NCBI GenBank assembly: GCA_003508835.1
Contig: PUFA01000027.1
Span: forward strand, 1,426,001 to 1,490,000
From: Eonycteris spelaea
Lineage: Eukaryota; Chordata; Mammalia; Chiroptera; Pteropodidae
Reading direction: 5' to 3'
DNA: 64,000 bases
This document shows, in pieces, positions 1 to 12,039 of this stretch (position 1 is its first letter; each line of letters opens with the position of its first letter). The position numbers were made by a program, and so were the translations under genes. The notes beneath the pieces are model-generated. The model was given only the letters and a program-made list of their open reading frames with translations. It had not been told where the DNA came from and did no database searches.

Positions 1-1060
1 TTTCAGTATTTCCTATTTTTTGTTTGTTTTGTATGTTTTGTTTGGTTGGTTTGTATGCTGTTTTCAGTATTTCTCATCTATTTTTAATTTTAACTGACCT
101 AACTTTCAGTTTATTAATCCACTTTTTTGCTGTCTTTAATGTTTTGAAAGTCATATATTGAGTTCTTTTTTAATTTTTAAATTTTTATTTGATTGCCTTT
201 TGTAAATTCCTGCTTTCCAAAGAGATACTCTATGTTTTTTTCTCCTTAAAATTTTTTTTAAATTAAGTATCTGTTTATATTGCCTATTTTCCCCTGGGTT
301 TTTATTAATTGATCTTGTTTCTTGGTACGTCTACTAATTTTTTTATTGAATCCCAGACACCATGTCTAGAAAAAATAGTTGAGACTCTCATTGTTGTTGT
401 TGTTGTTTTTCCAAAGAGGATATAATTTTCTGTTATCAGCAGAATACAGGTAGATCAACTTGATGCGTTTGAGGTTAATCTATTTCATTTCATCTTAATT
501 CAAAAAATTTACCCTCTCCGATATCTCAGATAAATTTTATGACTCCCTGCTCTTTAATTCATAGTAATTTCGGTTTTTGTTTTCTCGGGACTTTGAGACT
601 AATGGAAATTCTACTTAGCTTTTTAGCTTCTTTTAATAACTTCATGATGTTTTGTGTTTGTAGGAGTCTCATAGTCTATACACTTAGCCCAGAAGTCAGC
701 AAATGCCTTAAGGGGAGGTTGTCTACAGATGGGAGTTTCATTGTCTATGGTTTCCTTTTCTCCAGAACCTTGGCCTCTCAAGTTACAACAACCTTGAAAC
801 TCCTGAAGTCTAATTTTGTTTCTGTAGCCCAGTGAGACTGCTTTAAACTCTAGGCTGCTAGTTTGTGTTCAGCCTCCCATGGCCTGCAAAGCAAAACTGC
901 AAATATCTTGAAGAGATAATGGCTGAAAATATAGGGCTCAACTCACTGAGCGTTCCTCCTCTTTGGAATATTAGCCCTTCACGTTCTGGTTGCCTTATTA
1001 CTCCCATGTCCTTTCAAACAGCCATTCTTTTAAATTTTACCTACCTTTCATAATTTTATT
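1..1060 (-). mobile_element. possible antisense L1M fragment, T-rich
   Basis: This strongly T-rich block has no convincing coding frame. The stretch from about 320 to 860 resembles my memory of antisense ancient L1M 5' sequence, with a phrase like 'ttattgaatcccagacac' near 343-360. A short TTG microsatellite lies at 391-408. The small open frames at 539-835 and 865-1053 lack domains and are read as chance. The assignment is weak, and the block could be unrelated AT-rich DNA. Confidence 0.33.
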
Positions 1061-1137
1061 AGTGGGGAATTTAATTTGATGCCAGCTTTTCCTCATAGTC
1101 AGAAGATCGACAATAATAACTTAGCAGATAAGCAGAT

Positions 1138-1658
1138 GTATTAGTTAACTACACAAAATTTTAGCGGCTCAAATTAAAAAATAAATATGAATAACCTCAG
1201 CTGTTTCTATGTGTCAGAGATATACAAAAGGGTTGGCTAGGTGTTTCTGGTAAGGCTTTCTTATGAGTTTATAGTTAAGAAGTCAGCTGGGGCTTCAGTG
1301 ATCTGCAGATTATGGCTGGAGGATATATTTCTAAATGACTCACATGTCTGACAATTTGATGCTGACTGTGGACAGGAGACTTTATGCCTTGCCCATTGAT
1401 AGTCTACAAAGAGTTTTTTGAGCATCCTCAAAACACAGCAACTAGCTTCTCCAAAGCTAGTGATCCTAGAGAGTAAAGCATAAACTATGATGTCATAAAA
1501 ATGACTTAGCCTCAGAAGTCACATGTGGACATTTCTGCAATATCCTATGGAATAGTTTACAAACTAAGCCCTACTAAGTGTTAAAAAGTATAACACAAGA
1601 GTGTAATACCATAAGTCAAGAGTTACTGTAACCATCTTGGAGACAGCCTGCCGTACCA
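1138..1658 (-). mobile_element. MLT1-type (MaLR) LTR, antisense
   Basis: Read on the plus strand, the block opens with a TTAGTTAACTAC-like end. It passes through segments resembling 'gtttctatgtgtcagag' and 'ggggcttcagtgatctgcag' and closes with 'accatcttggagacagcctg'. This order is the reverse complement of the MLT1 LTR pattern as I remember it. The length of about 520 bases is close to a full LTR. No internal region is attached, so it is a solo LTR or a remnant. It carries no open frame of note. Confidence 0.72.
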
Positions 1659-2684
1659 GAACAAGAGGAGTCAGCCCAAGAGATGGAGAAGGGAGGGTTA
1701 GAAATTTAGGAAAGAACTAAGAGAAATCAATGTTTCAGAAATGAAAGGAGGTATTTTAAGAAGAAAAAATATATATTACAAGGAGCAAATGTATAAATAA
1801 GTTAAGAACAGAGAAATATTCATTGGATTAGATATTTAGGTACTTAATGGTACATTTTGCCAGCATTATTTCATAGAAGTGGTGGAGAAAGAAGATACAA
1901 TCCAGGAAATTGAAGTATGCTTTGGTAACTGAGAGGAGCAGAATTCTAGAATTAAAGCTGTTTCATTTGCAGATGTCGATGAAGTCCAGGCTTCGATTGG
2001 AGCAATAAATTAAATAAGAATAATAGAAGAGAATAAATGATAATTCAATTGAGTAGCTATAACTGGATAATAAGAATGAGAAGTTACATTAAAAACAGAA
2101 TGTACCAATGTGAAATGGAACTAAAAAAAATCAAAACCTAAATTATACGTAACATTGCCAATAAACACTTTAGCTCAAGAAAGTTTAATATGTTTTAGCA
2201 AGGCTCCAGCCACCAAACTGGAGCACTGGGATAGACTTAACGTATTGGAAATTATAAGAGAAAAAGATAATATGGGCAAAGATGAATAAGAATGGTAACA
2301 AAAGTAAATAAGTCAAAAACCCAGGCACAAGATTAAAAGACAAAGTTTATTTATTAAAATTGTTTTAATCATACCAGGATCAAAGTCCCAAAATAATATC
2401 ATGAATGAATTACATTGATCAAGAGACATTTTATTGTTATGATTTACAGGCTTTTAGGGACTTTTCAAGTTGCTCTACTTAACAGTTCTTTCAGGCTTTT
2501 TGAGCAATGTATTTTTAGCAGAAATGACCTTTTATTTTGGTATAATGTCTTTAAAACTTTACTTATTAAAAGATGCTTTTGTACACACATATACATATAT
2601 ACATACATAAATAAGAGCCACTCAAAGATATTTGAAATAGTAATCATTAAAGTTAACACTACAAATAAAGTAAAATTCAAGTTA
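1659..2684. other. unassigned AT-rich sequence
   Basis: About 1 kb of A-rich sequence with no recognised repeat or gene. The open frames at 2415-2687 and 2465-2881 lie on opposite strands, overlap each other and run into the neighbouring L1, so they are not credible genes. Confidence 0.4.
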
Positions 2685-2883
2685 TAACAAGTATTGGAGA
2701 GATTGTGGGGAAAAGAAACCCTTATACACTGCTGGTGGGAATGTAAATTGGTACAACCTCTATGGAAAACAGTCTTAAGTTTTCTTGAAAAATTAAGAAT
2801 AGAATTACCATATGACTCAGCAATCCCTCTTCTATGTAATCTCCCAAATTTGAAAACATTTATCCATGAAGATATATGCATCT
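2685..2883 (+). mobile_element. L1 3' region, left half of a split copy
   Basis: The sequence follows the familiar end of L1 ORF2 and 3' region: 'acactgctggtgggaatgta', then 'tatggaaaacagtctt', then 'ccatatgactcagcaatccc'. It stops at a 'gaagatatatgca' phrase. The expected continuation, 'atgttcattgcagcattatt', appears only at about 3338. The copy is therefore interrupted by the antisense L1 at 2884-3334. Open frame 2694-2930 is a remnant of this L1. Confidence 0.82.
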
Positions 2884-3334
2884 CAATTTTTTGGTTGCTT
2901 AGTTTTTTATTATTAAATTTCTTGGTGTGACATTGGTTAATAAAATCCTATAGGTTTCAAGTGTACAATTCAATAATATGTCATATGTATATTGCATTAT
3001 GTGTCCACTACCAAAGTTAAATTTCCTTCCATCACCACATATTTGACTCCCTTTAACTCTTATCTACCTCCTCCCTCCCCTTCTTCCCTCTGGTAACCAC
3101 TAAATTGTTGTCCATGTTCATGAATCTCTGTTTGTTTGTCTTGTTTATTTGTTGCTTTCAGTTTTATGTCTCACATATGAGTGAAATCATATGGTTCTCA
3201 ACTTTTCCAACTTATTTCACTTAGCCTGGCAATCTCAAGATCCATGCATGTTGTCGCAAATAGCGGTATTTCGTCTTTTCTTATGGCTGAGTAATATTCC
3301 ATTGTATATATGTACCACAGCTTCCCCTCTCCCA
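2884..3334 (-). mobile_element. L1 3' end inserted into another L1 (bat-type tail)
   Basis: Read on the minus strand, this runs from the 'tggtacatatatacaatgga' phrase through 'gctaagtgaaataag' to a 3' end with 'gaattgtacacttgaaacct' and 'ttaaccaatgtcac'. It then reaches a short T-rich (antisense A-rich) tail near 2886-2915. The 5' end is truncated. It lies inside a plus-strand L1. The flanks 'catctc' and 'cctctc' could be an eroded target-site duplication. Confidence 0.8.
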
Positions 3335-3657
3335 TCATGTTCATTGCAGCATTATTCACAGTGGCCATGACATGGAAACAACTAAAGTATCATTCAATCG
3401 ATGATTAGATAGAGAAGATGTGGTACATATATACAAACAAACAAGACAAACAAAAACTCATAAACACAGACAGTATTTAGTGATTATCAGAGAGAAAGGA
3501 GGAAGGGAGAGGTAGACAAGGGTAAAGGGGTCAAATATATGGTGACAGAAGGAGATTTGACTTTGGGCGATGAACATACAATGCAATACACAGATGATGT
3601 ATTATTGAATTGTACACTTGAAACCTATATCATTTCATTAACCAACATTATCTGAAT
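3335..3657 (+). mobile_element. L1 3' end, right half of a split copy
   Basis: This continues the L1 interrupted at 2883. It runs from 'atgttcattgcagcattatt' through 'agaagatgtggtacatatat' to a tail with 'gaattgtacacttgaaacct' near 3608-3627. A block expected after the GTGGTACATATATAC phrase is missing, so the copy has an internal deletion near 3440. No poly-A tail survives. Confidence 0.8.
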
Positions 3658-4021
3658 AACTTTTTAAGTTAAATTTATTGATATTTAATTTTAAAAAGTT
3701 ATTCAGAAGCTATTTAAAAATTTATTTAAAAAGATGCAAAATCATTATAACATAAAAACAAGTCCAGATTCTAGAGAGATAGAGGAGATCAGAAATAATT
3801 AATTGTCAACATTATTCAGTTGATCCCAAAAGAATTTTGATCTTTCCCAAGCTTCAGTTCTATATTTCCTTTCATCAACTCATAGATCTATCAATGTCCA
3901 TACTCAACTTATTATTTTCTCCCATATTGAACTATGATCTCTATTTTGGATATATTCTCTTTGTACCTCCAAATCCATTCCCCACCCATCTCTACATATA
4001 CCATGCCCCAGGAGTCTGACC
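3658..4021. other. unassigned AT-rich sequence
   Basis: AT-rich spacer with no recognised repeat. The 60-residue open frame at 3837-4019 has no domain and no coding context. Confidence 0.35.
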
Positions 4022-4410
4022 AGTATGGTTTGAACAGTTCTCTTACCTGCTAGCTTTCATTTAGATTTTTCCAGTGGAAAGTAACAGCAAGAGACCAATA
4101 GGTGAAAGAGGAGTAATTCAGGATATTTATTCCACCAGCGTCCTCTTTATTCCAAGTCACTGAAAGTTTGCTGTGGCCCTTATTAAAACTCACAGCTCCT
4201 GGAAAGCAGCTCTCATCAGGTTCCAGAAACTCCCAGTTCCCTTCACCACTTCAAGCTTAGAAGGTGGAAACAGCTCACAATTGGTGCTGGTGTGGGAAAT
4301 TTAACTATCAATATAGTTTTCTAAACTTTCACGCAATTCTGTAAATAATCACATTATTAAATTACCCAGATTGATCACACCAACTGATTCCTTCCAAATC
4401 CTGAAACAGC
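4022..4410 (+). mobile_element. LTR-like element, family uncertain
   Basis: The sequence contains a 'caggatatttattccacc' phrase, a 'ctcacagctcctggaaagc' block and then 'ctgtaaataatcac' followed by ATTAAA and an end near 'ccaactgattccttcc'. This order matches a mammalian LTR-like repeat I recall, in which ATTAAA is the polyadenylation signal. I cannot name the family. It has no coding content. Confidence 0.42.
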
Positions 4411-4489
4411 ACCTACATGTGTTGGTTCTTTCAGTATATAGATGTATTATCTTCAAATTTTTTAAAAATCCATATTTAAAAAATTATGT

Positions 4490-4870
4490 CTATGACTTTG
4501 ATTATGCTGTTGCTTCTATATGACCCTCACCCTATTCCTATTTGTCCAGCTCCTAGACATTTATCAATTCTTAGATGAAATGCAACCTCCTCTAAGACTC
4601 TTCCTCCATGGTGCGTCACATGTCCTGATTTGTCTGCAATGATCCTGGTTAACTCTTATTTTCCTGGCATAATTATCAATAGCTCCACCTTTCATTCTTA
4701 AACATATGCAAGTTTAGAAGATAAATTATATTGTAACCTTATCTATGAGTTCTTTAACTATAACTAATTTTTGCTGATTCTGATCTCCATATAATTTTAT
4801 TTGCATTCCTTACACAAAGGATTTTTTTCTGTTGATATCATAGTCATTTACATTTATTTCCTAACATTTC
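4490..4870 (+). mobile_element. L2 LINE fragment, sense
   Basis: The phrases 'tatgctgttgcttctatatg', 'cttagatgaaatgcaacctc' and 'aagactcttcctccatgg' follow the order of the L2 3' region (a tgctgttccctctgcc-like start, then the caaatgtcacctcctc-like and gccttccctgacc-like segments). The copy is highly diverged, as expected for L2. Confidence 0.55.
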
Positions 4871-4959
4871 ATGACCTATAACCTCGTGCCATTGCCCTAC
4901 TAGCCTTCTTAGACCCCACTATACTAGAAGAAAATTATATAGAAACTATGTATGATAAA

Positions 4960-5100
4960 TATTTTAATTTATATATAAATTATATATTTATTTCTTTATT
5001 CTTATAAATATATTTTGTGTATATATATTATATATAAACTATATATGTGTGTACACATATATACGTGTGTGTGTGTGTGTGTGTGTGTATACACGCATAC
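4960..5100. repeat. AT-rich tract with GT microsatellite
   Basis: A TATA-rich stretch leads into an alternating ATGT/GT tract. The uninterrupted GT run covers about 5065-5088. Both strands give spurious frames here, such as the histidine/threonine run at the end of the minus-strand frame 5028-5249. Confidence 0.85.
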
Positions 5101-7906
5101 AGAGAGAGAATGAATAATATGGCTTTACCATTTCTCTCTTTCATGACATAAAACAATTTCAATTTAATCATCATACTTGAATTAAAATTAGATGAGACTG
5201 AAATTTTATGCAGGAAAAGGTGATTAGGCAAACACTTAACTTTGAGCATGTCACCACTCTCAAGAAAAGCTATGACTAGTGAAGAAGCATTGAGTCAGAA
5301 CAAAGAGATGAGAACAATATAAACTGAGAGGGTTGTTCCAGAACAAATGTGTGACTTGGAAACTCTCCAAAAACTGGGGTACTTTGAGGGGAGCTAATTT
5401 TACACAAATAGGTCACAATCATCTATACATATAAATTAAACAAAAGTTCTTTTAGGCACAGTTTTGCAAGGTTGGAAAATTTAGGTTACCTTTTAAAATT
5501 TTCCCAGTAATTTGACATACTTCTTGATGACAAGGAACATATCTCATTCATCTTTGTTCCTCTAATATCATTTTCCCTACTAACAATATATTGCTGAACT
5601 GATAATGGTGCCTTAAAATGGTCTTCAAAAGGTCTTTTAGATCTTTTATCTAGTAAGAAAAGTATAAAAGTATAATCATATGCATAATTGCATATGCATA
5701 AATACTTAAACAAATTTAAATGCTAAATTACATCGACAATTTAAATTTGGGCACCCATTTAATTATTATTTTTTAGAAACACAATTTAGTGCTGAATTAA
5801 TGTTATGGGAAAAAACTATCAAAATATCCACATAGATCACACTGTGTAATAAACAATACTAAGCAATTCAAAGTAGGCATGTTCTTTGGCTTTTATTCTT
5901 AACGTGACAGCACACAGCATGAAACTAAAATTTGGAAGAGTTTGAGAAGTCTACCTTTTGTCAGTGTCTTGACTTGCCCACCACATCTTCAAACATTTAT
6001 TATGCAGAAACTACCTTTGCTTTAAACCAATTTTATATATTTTCAAAAAATTAAATGTGGTCTCTTGAAGTTCTATCAAGCTCAATTTTCCTCATATCCT
6101 CTAATCATAGAATTGTAAGAGATCAATGTATTCATCAAGTCCCCTCTGCATCGATGGCTCTCAGTTGTGGTGACATGACAGAAACAACTGTGCGGTTTTT
6201 GAGTATATAACATGCCTAGGCCCTATTTTGAAGGGTTATCAACAAAGTCATCTATAGCTTGAACATGCTAGAGAATATATGATTGAAGAGGAGCGAAACC
6301 AAGAAGATAGCAGCCGTGTCACTCAATGCAGAGAGGATTTGGATGTTTTGTTGCATCGACCTGACTTCTAGGCCCTCCTGTTTTACCTAATCTCTACTCG
6401 CTGCTGCTTCTTGCCAATGACAAAAATGTAACGTTAACCAAAATGACCCATAATCTTCCACTCCTCCCCACTTTTTGCTTACTGTGACATATCTTGGCAA
6501 GTGGTTATTATTTTAATATATATGTGTTCTTAGATATGGAGAGATGGGGAAGGAGTCAAAAATAATGAGGTAAAAATAGTATTGCATTAATCTATTATTG
6601 TTGATTATTGTTCAGAAATCTCAACACTTCTGCAAACCACAATTCAACAATACATGTTAAGGATGGGAGGATGCAGAATATAATTTAATTTATCTACACC
6701 AGATGCAGAACCAAGAACATTTTTCCTTATTGGATAGTTTTTGACTTCAGTTTAAGAGGCATATTTTCCCAGAAAAATAAGCCTGAAGACCACATTATTG
6801 CTTAGTGTTCTCAATAGTTCTTGTATTTGAAGTACTTATGATTTTTTTTTTAGATTTGGCAATCTCACAAATACTACAGATTCATAATATAATAAAATAT
6901 CAATTTTTTTTCCCTGCAAGTTTTCAGCAGTTCTAAAGTGAACATAAGATTACATTAAAGCATAAACTCCTAGAGAGAGTGAGGACTAGGTTCCATTTTA
7001 CCATTTTAAAAATAAATTCTAACTTATCTTTTGTAACTGTGACAGCACATTTTGGTGGCCTGTGGATAGAAATGTCATGTTTTGTGTTAGAAGGAATGTT
7101 AGACAGAATTTCAAGGTGGATTTTTCACTGACAATTCATGATTCAGACAATCCAGTCTGAAGGAAATGCTCTGCAATAATTGCCCTTAGAAATATTTTTG
7201 AATATTATATGTAATTTTTAGTTCCTCAAATTCAATTTTAGAAGTGTAAGGCTGTAAATTATTTGAATAAGCAATTATATCCTTTTCTTTCAGCGACAAT
7301 TATTTCAGTAGCATGAAAGATTCCAATTGGTTGGCTTTATTAAAATGCTCCTTTTAGCTTTATTTAAGAATATTTGCCTCAAATCTATACCTCTAGGGTG
7401 CCCAACTTGAGCTATGTTCATTTTCTTCTATTTGAGCATTTTCAGTGGAAAATTTGTAATTCAACTACCTTTAAGAGCTATGAAAAACAATAGGATCTAA
7501 TCTCTAGGGAAATTGTTCCATAAACAGAAGATAGAGAAGCAGCACCCTACCATGATTAGAATGCAGTTAGACCTTCCAAGTTGGAAGCTATTAGCAAGAG
7601 TTATCTCTTAGAGAAAGTCTAAAATGAAAATAGCTATTGTGGGTTCAAGTGGAGAGTATACATTGACAAACTGAAGTTCGTTTCGAATTTGGCCTCAATA
7701 AGTCTGCCACCAAATATTTAATATTGTTGTTTTTAATGTGTTCAAACTTAAAAACTGTCACACTGTAAAGATGCTTAGAAACACCAAAAGCCTCAAGTAA
7801 CATAACATTCCTTAGGAATTTATATATATTACTAATATGTGCTAAAACTTTCCATAGATTAATTATTTCATCTACTATTAAGATAGTTTCATAGAAAAAG
7901 TACTAT
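5101..7906. other. unassigned sequence, possible MER5 trace near 6150-6240
   Basis: About 2.8 kb without a gene. A 'gatggctctcagttgtgg' phrase followed by 'aacatgcctaggccctatt' at 6152-6228 faintly recalls MER5-type elements. I saw no other known repeat. The minus-strand open frame at 5486-5713 has no domain. Confidence 0.35.
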
Positions 7907-8030
7907 ACCATCTTCATTTTATGGATGAATAGATATTCTCTAAGCTCTTTCAGTTATATAACTTGTACAAGGTCACAGCTAGCAGGTGGTGGAGTCAAGA
8001 TTTTACCTTGGACAATCTGACTCCAGCACT
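7907..8030 (-). mobile_element. MIR SINE, antisense
   Basis: On the plus strand 'catcttcattttatggatga' is followed by 'cttgtacaaggtcacagcta' and 'gcaggtggtggagtcaagat'. This is the reverse complement of the MIR core and 3' part. It lies directly beside a sense MIR. Confidence 0.8.
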
Positions 8031-8070
8031 TTATATTCTTAGGCACAAAACCATATCCCGGTAGTACAGT

Positions 8071-8245
8071 ACTATAGTTAAGAACTGTAGAGTTAAATAT
8101 GGGTTTAATCCTGATTCTATCACTGTCCAAGTAATGATTACAGGCAAAATAACATTTCAAAGCTTCCTCATCTGCAAAGTAAGGGTAGTAAAATCTATTT
8201 CATAGGCTTATTGTAAGAGTTAAAATATAATATATAGAGAATCAG
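8071..8245 (+). mobile_element. MIR SINE, sense
   Basis: 'atagttaagaactgtagagt', 'gggtttaatcctgattctat' and 'cttcctcatctgcaaagtaa' give the MIR order: tRNA-like head, core, then the LINE-derived tail 'ttgtaagagttaaaat'. Together with the antisense MIR at 7907-8030 it forms an inverted pair. Confidence 0.8.
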
Positions 8246-8339
8246 TAAAAGACTTTCTTTTTTCATTTGTAAATAGGGTGGGCTACTTAAATTTCATATC
8301 TCCATAAATCTTCTAAAATAAAACAACAGAGATCAAAAT

Positions 8340-9070
8340 AGGTAGCAAATAAAGCTATTCACAGCTTATTCTTATAGTACAACTGGGAACAAATGAAAAT
8401 ACAATCTGAAGTTTACCTTCAGGCAGATAAAGAAAAATCTGAAACAGCAGAATTGTCTTAGGGGCTCACATAAAAGTGGAGGGGCAGGCAAGACAGAAGC
8501 AGGAGAAAAGAGAGTGCAACATGAGTGACAGGACACAGACAACACAATAACGTTCACGCCCAGAGGTAGTGGTTTCCATCTTGACTCAGGAAAAGCTGAA
8601 ATCAGGTCCATGATCTGATCAGGACACTTGGCTATTGCAGTGAACTTAGAGTTGGGAAGAGTGCAGCCTGCCAGCAGTCTTGAGAAGGCACTGTTCTGGG
8701 GAAGAGGCGACACCTCAGAAAGAAGGGTACCCATTGGACAATAAGAGAAAAAGAAGGAAGTGGCAGGAAGGCTCTGAGGAAGTAAAATATTTTCAAAATT
8801 AGATGAAAACAGAAAAACCCCACATACTTTATTAAAGAAACTACACTTTACTGTGGAAACAGGAAAAAAATGTGAAGTAAAAACTTGATATATTTCAGGA
8901 AGAAATTTAATAAACCTTACAAATACTCCCTTCACCAGCTTAGGGCACCTGCTATGGTTATTCAGCAAATTTATTAGGCATCCTTATGAAGATAATAAGG
9001 AGCCCAGAATCTATTCAAAGACATCATAAAAAGAAAACAGGAAATAACTATCAATACTTTTCAGTAAATG

Positions 9071-9117
<47 letters not shown>

Positions 9118-10130
9118 AGGAAGAGAATATAATGTGGCACAACATTCCAATGTGAATTAAACAATCTAGTTGAAGGTATGAGAGAACATCATTAATTAAA
9201 GGTGATAAACCGAATAAAAATTTTAAAAATAATAGGGACTTTCTGGCCCAACATGTAAGTTATCGTTTTGTCTTTAAAATAAGGGAAAGATGAACAAATT
9301 TAAAATATATGACTTTTCTTGGTCTCATTAGAGAACTGAAGTTAAGGGCAAACAGCCTCTCTGAAACTTGGAGAGACAAGTGAATCCATAGTTAGAGTTG
9401 AGATGAGGGAAACTAGTCTCTCCAAATATTAAAATATGCTCTTTAGTTAAAACAGTACAAATAAGCTGTTTCTAATGTGATAAAGCAAACTCATCACAGA
9501 GTATCTAGTAAGTAAATACTAAATTGTGAACAAAAACAAAATAAACAACTACGTGAAGTTTCTAGAGAGAGAACAAAAGCATGTAGGTTTTGGAGTGTAG
9601 TTAAACTTTGAAAAGAAGAATTGTCATTTTCTAATTTTATGAGAGTGTGAGATACAAAATATGAAATTCTCATTTTGTGACTTTGGCCTGAGGGTGAACC
9701 AAAATTGCAGAGAAGAGTAGACAGCTATAACTCATAAAAAGTCTTCCATCTGTATAGGATGAGAAACAGGAGACAGAGCTCAGGCAACAACGTGTCTCAG
9801 AAAGTGAGGAGGAAAATCTATTGAAGAGAGAACCTAAGCCAGAAAACCCATATTTTAGGTATAAATTTTGCCTAAAAATTTGTCTTACCTTTGAATCAAA
9901 CATATGTGAGGCAGAAGCAAAGCAGTGCAGTTCAGGCTTACAGAACTGACTTAAGATTGGAAAATGCTGCCTACCTAAGTTATAGATGGAGTTTTTCACC
10001 TGCTAAAACAAAACATCAACACCCTTTGGAGCAATGTAACAGCTTCATAATATAACATTCACAATGTTTAAGGTACAATTCAAGTTTGTTTGATATATAA
10101 GGAACTATGAAGAAAGGAAAAATAATATTA
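8340..10130 (+). mobile_element. probable L1M 5' region
   Basis: This purine-rich stretch runs directly into recognisable L1 ORF1 sequence at about 10131 in the same orientation, so it is most simply the 5' untranslated region and start of the same ancient L1M. It contains an AC microsatellite. The longest minus-strand open frame of the window (8372-8968, 198 residues) lies antisense here. That frame has no domain and is attributed to strand composition. Confidence 0.42.
9073..9114. repeat. (AC)21 microsatellite
   Basis: An uninterrupted run of 21 AC units, 42 bases, the cleanest simple repeat in the window. Confidence 0.97.
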
Positions 10131-11320
10131 ATGGGATTCCAAATCTGAGGTTACCTAGTTGTTGGAATTTTCAATCAAGGACTTTAAAGTAGCTGTTACA
10201 ATCATGCTTAATGAGCTTTAAAAATAAGTTCTTAATTAATGAAAATATAGGAGAAAAAAAGGAAATATAAAAGAAGACAAATGCATATTTTATAAATGTA
10301 AAGTCTATACTTGATATAAATAATTCACAGAACGAGCTTATTTGGATGATAGGGATGACAAAATAGTCAATAAAAATGGTTTCATCTGAAGTAAAAAGCA
10401 AAAAGTATGAAAACAAATAACATCTCTAAAGGGACCTGTGCTAAAGATCTATCATACAAATAATGGTAGTCCCTGTCAGAGAGGAGAGAATGAAGCAGAG
10501 AAAATATTTGAAATATAATGGCTGAAAATTTTCCAAATTTGGTGAAGGACATAAATTAACAGATTTAAGAATTTAGCAAACCTTGAAAAGAAAAAAGACA
10601 AAAAAAACAAACAAAACAAGCAAACAAACAAACAAACCATGCCTAAGCACTCACAAAATGCTGCAAATCAAAGAAAAAGAGAAAAAAAAGAGAACAAAAA
10701 ACATGATGCAGGGCAATCTAATTTGAATATGTATTTCTCAATAGAAAATATTGAAGCTAAATGACAGTAAAACAACACATTTAAAGTGCGAGAAAGAAAA
10801 AATAGTCACCCAAAATTCTCTATCCTTTAAAATAAGGGGAAATAAATTTTCAAGTAAAGGAAAACATCAATCGGTCCTTCATTATAAAAATGATAAAGTA
10901 AAAATTTCAGTCTAAAAAGAAATTATACCATATGAAAGTCAAATCTTCAAGAAAGAATTAAGAACACCTGAAATGATAAATATCAAGTTGAATATAGAAG
11001 ACTATGTGTTCTTAATTGTATAAAATATATGTGACTATATAAAACAAAAATAAAACATTTGCAAGTGAGGTTTATAACATATGAAAACCATCATAAAGGA
11101 CGATGCCAGGCAGGGAAAGGAATAAATAAACTGATACGAAGTTGCAAAGGTTTTAAATTTGGGGTTGAATGGTAAAATATTAACTCTGTGTAGACTGTGA
11201 TACAATAAGAATGTGTATTGTAATCTAAGCAACTAACTAAAAATAGTACAAAAGGTATAGCTAATGATATAGATAATTAAAATGAAATTGTAAAACATAC
11301 TTAATAATATAAAAGTTGAC
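10131..11320 (+). mobile_element. L1M ORF1 and inter-ORF remnant
   Basis: Phrases 'atcaaggactttaaagtagc', 'aggacctg'-like, 'aaatatttgaaatataatgg' and 'ctgaaaattttccaaatttg' follow the ORF1 reading of ancient L1M/HAL1 elements. 'atagtcacccaaaattctct' follows, and then the inter-ORF phrase 'tttataacatatgaaaacca'. The copy is full of stops and indels and encodes nothing. An AAAC-rich insert sits at about 10595-10640. It ends before any ORF2 sequence. Confidence 0.72.
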
Positions 11321-11344
11321 AAGATCTCCTTAATGTGGACGCAG

Positions 11345-11445
11345 GTCTCCTTGGAATTGAGTGACCTGAGAGTCTGCATTTCTAATAAGCCCTTAGCTAA
11401 TGGAAATTCTTTGAGTCTGTGGACTCAAATTGAATAACAAGGTTT
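11345..11445 (+). mobile_element. MER5-like hAT fragment
   Basis: 'gagagtctgcatttctaata' and 'agcccttagctaatgg' resemble the second half of the small hAT element MER5A. No terminal repeats are preserved. Confidence 0.45.
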
Positions 11446-11834
11446 TAGGCTGCAGGATTAACAACAACCCAATGAAATTTTAGTTGTTTAATATAATAAA
11501 ATATTCCTTCTTCTCATGTAGAGTTTAACTCTCCAGGGCAGTTCTCTTTCATTTGCTTACTCAGGGATACAGGCTGCCTCTGTTTCACAGTTTCTGTCTC
11601 AGTGGAGTTTCCAAAATTGCCATAAAAAATTAGATAGCTAGAGGATCAAGTAGGAGCTTTTTGTTAACTAAACTCAGAAGTGTCCACTTGTTATCACTCA
11701 CAGTCCATTGGCCAAAGGTTGTGTGTATCAAACGGCCTCACTTATACAAGGGAATGGGAAATGCCAAGAAATAAGAATGGAGCTGCATTAGTGAACACTA
11801 ACAATCCCTCCCCATTCATTAATGCCATCTAAAT

Positions 11835-12019
11835 CAGTAGTTCTCATTCCTGGATCCACAAGATAATTATTCAAAGAGATAGAAAAAACTACATTCTCCA
11901 AGCTCTACTGCTAACCAATTCTGATTCAATGCGCTTGTTATGGGATTTAGGAATCGCTATTTTATAAACACTACCCTTTTGAATGGTTCTAATGTTTAGC
12001 CATGGATTGATGACCATTG
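11835..12019 (+). mobile_element. MER5A-like hAT element, near full length
   Basis: It starts with 'cagtagttctcattcctgg' and ends with a sequence whose reverse complement begins 'caatggtcatcaatccatgg', giving imperfect terminal inverted repeats. The internal phrases 'ccaattctgattcaatgc' and 'gggatttaggaatcgctatt' fit MER5A. The length of 185 bases is near the family length of about 189. The 8-base flanks (atctaaat and atttaaca) agree at 5 of 8 positions. It is non-autonomous and encodes no protein. Confidence 0.75.
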
Positions 12020-12039
12020 ATTTAACAGGTACACTCATG

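Noticed and set aside
4960..5100. TATA boxes of a promoter
   Set aside because: The TATA words belong to an AT-rich simple-sequence tract with no gene downstream.
8372..8968. 198-residue minus-strand open frame, the longest in the window
   Set aside because: Antisense to purine-rich probable L1M 5' sequence, rich in F, L, S and C, no domain, no splice or promoter context.
10595..10640. CRISPR-like short repeats
   Set aside because: An AAAC simple-sequence stretch within L1; no spacers and the DNA is vertebrate-like.
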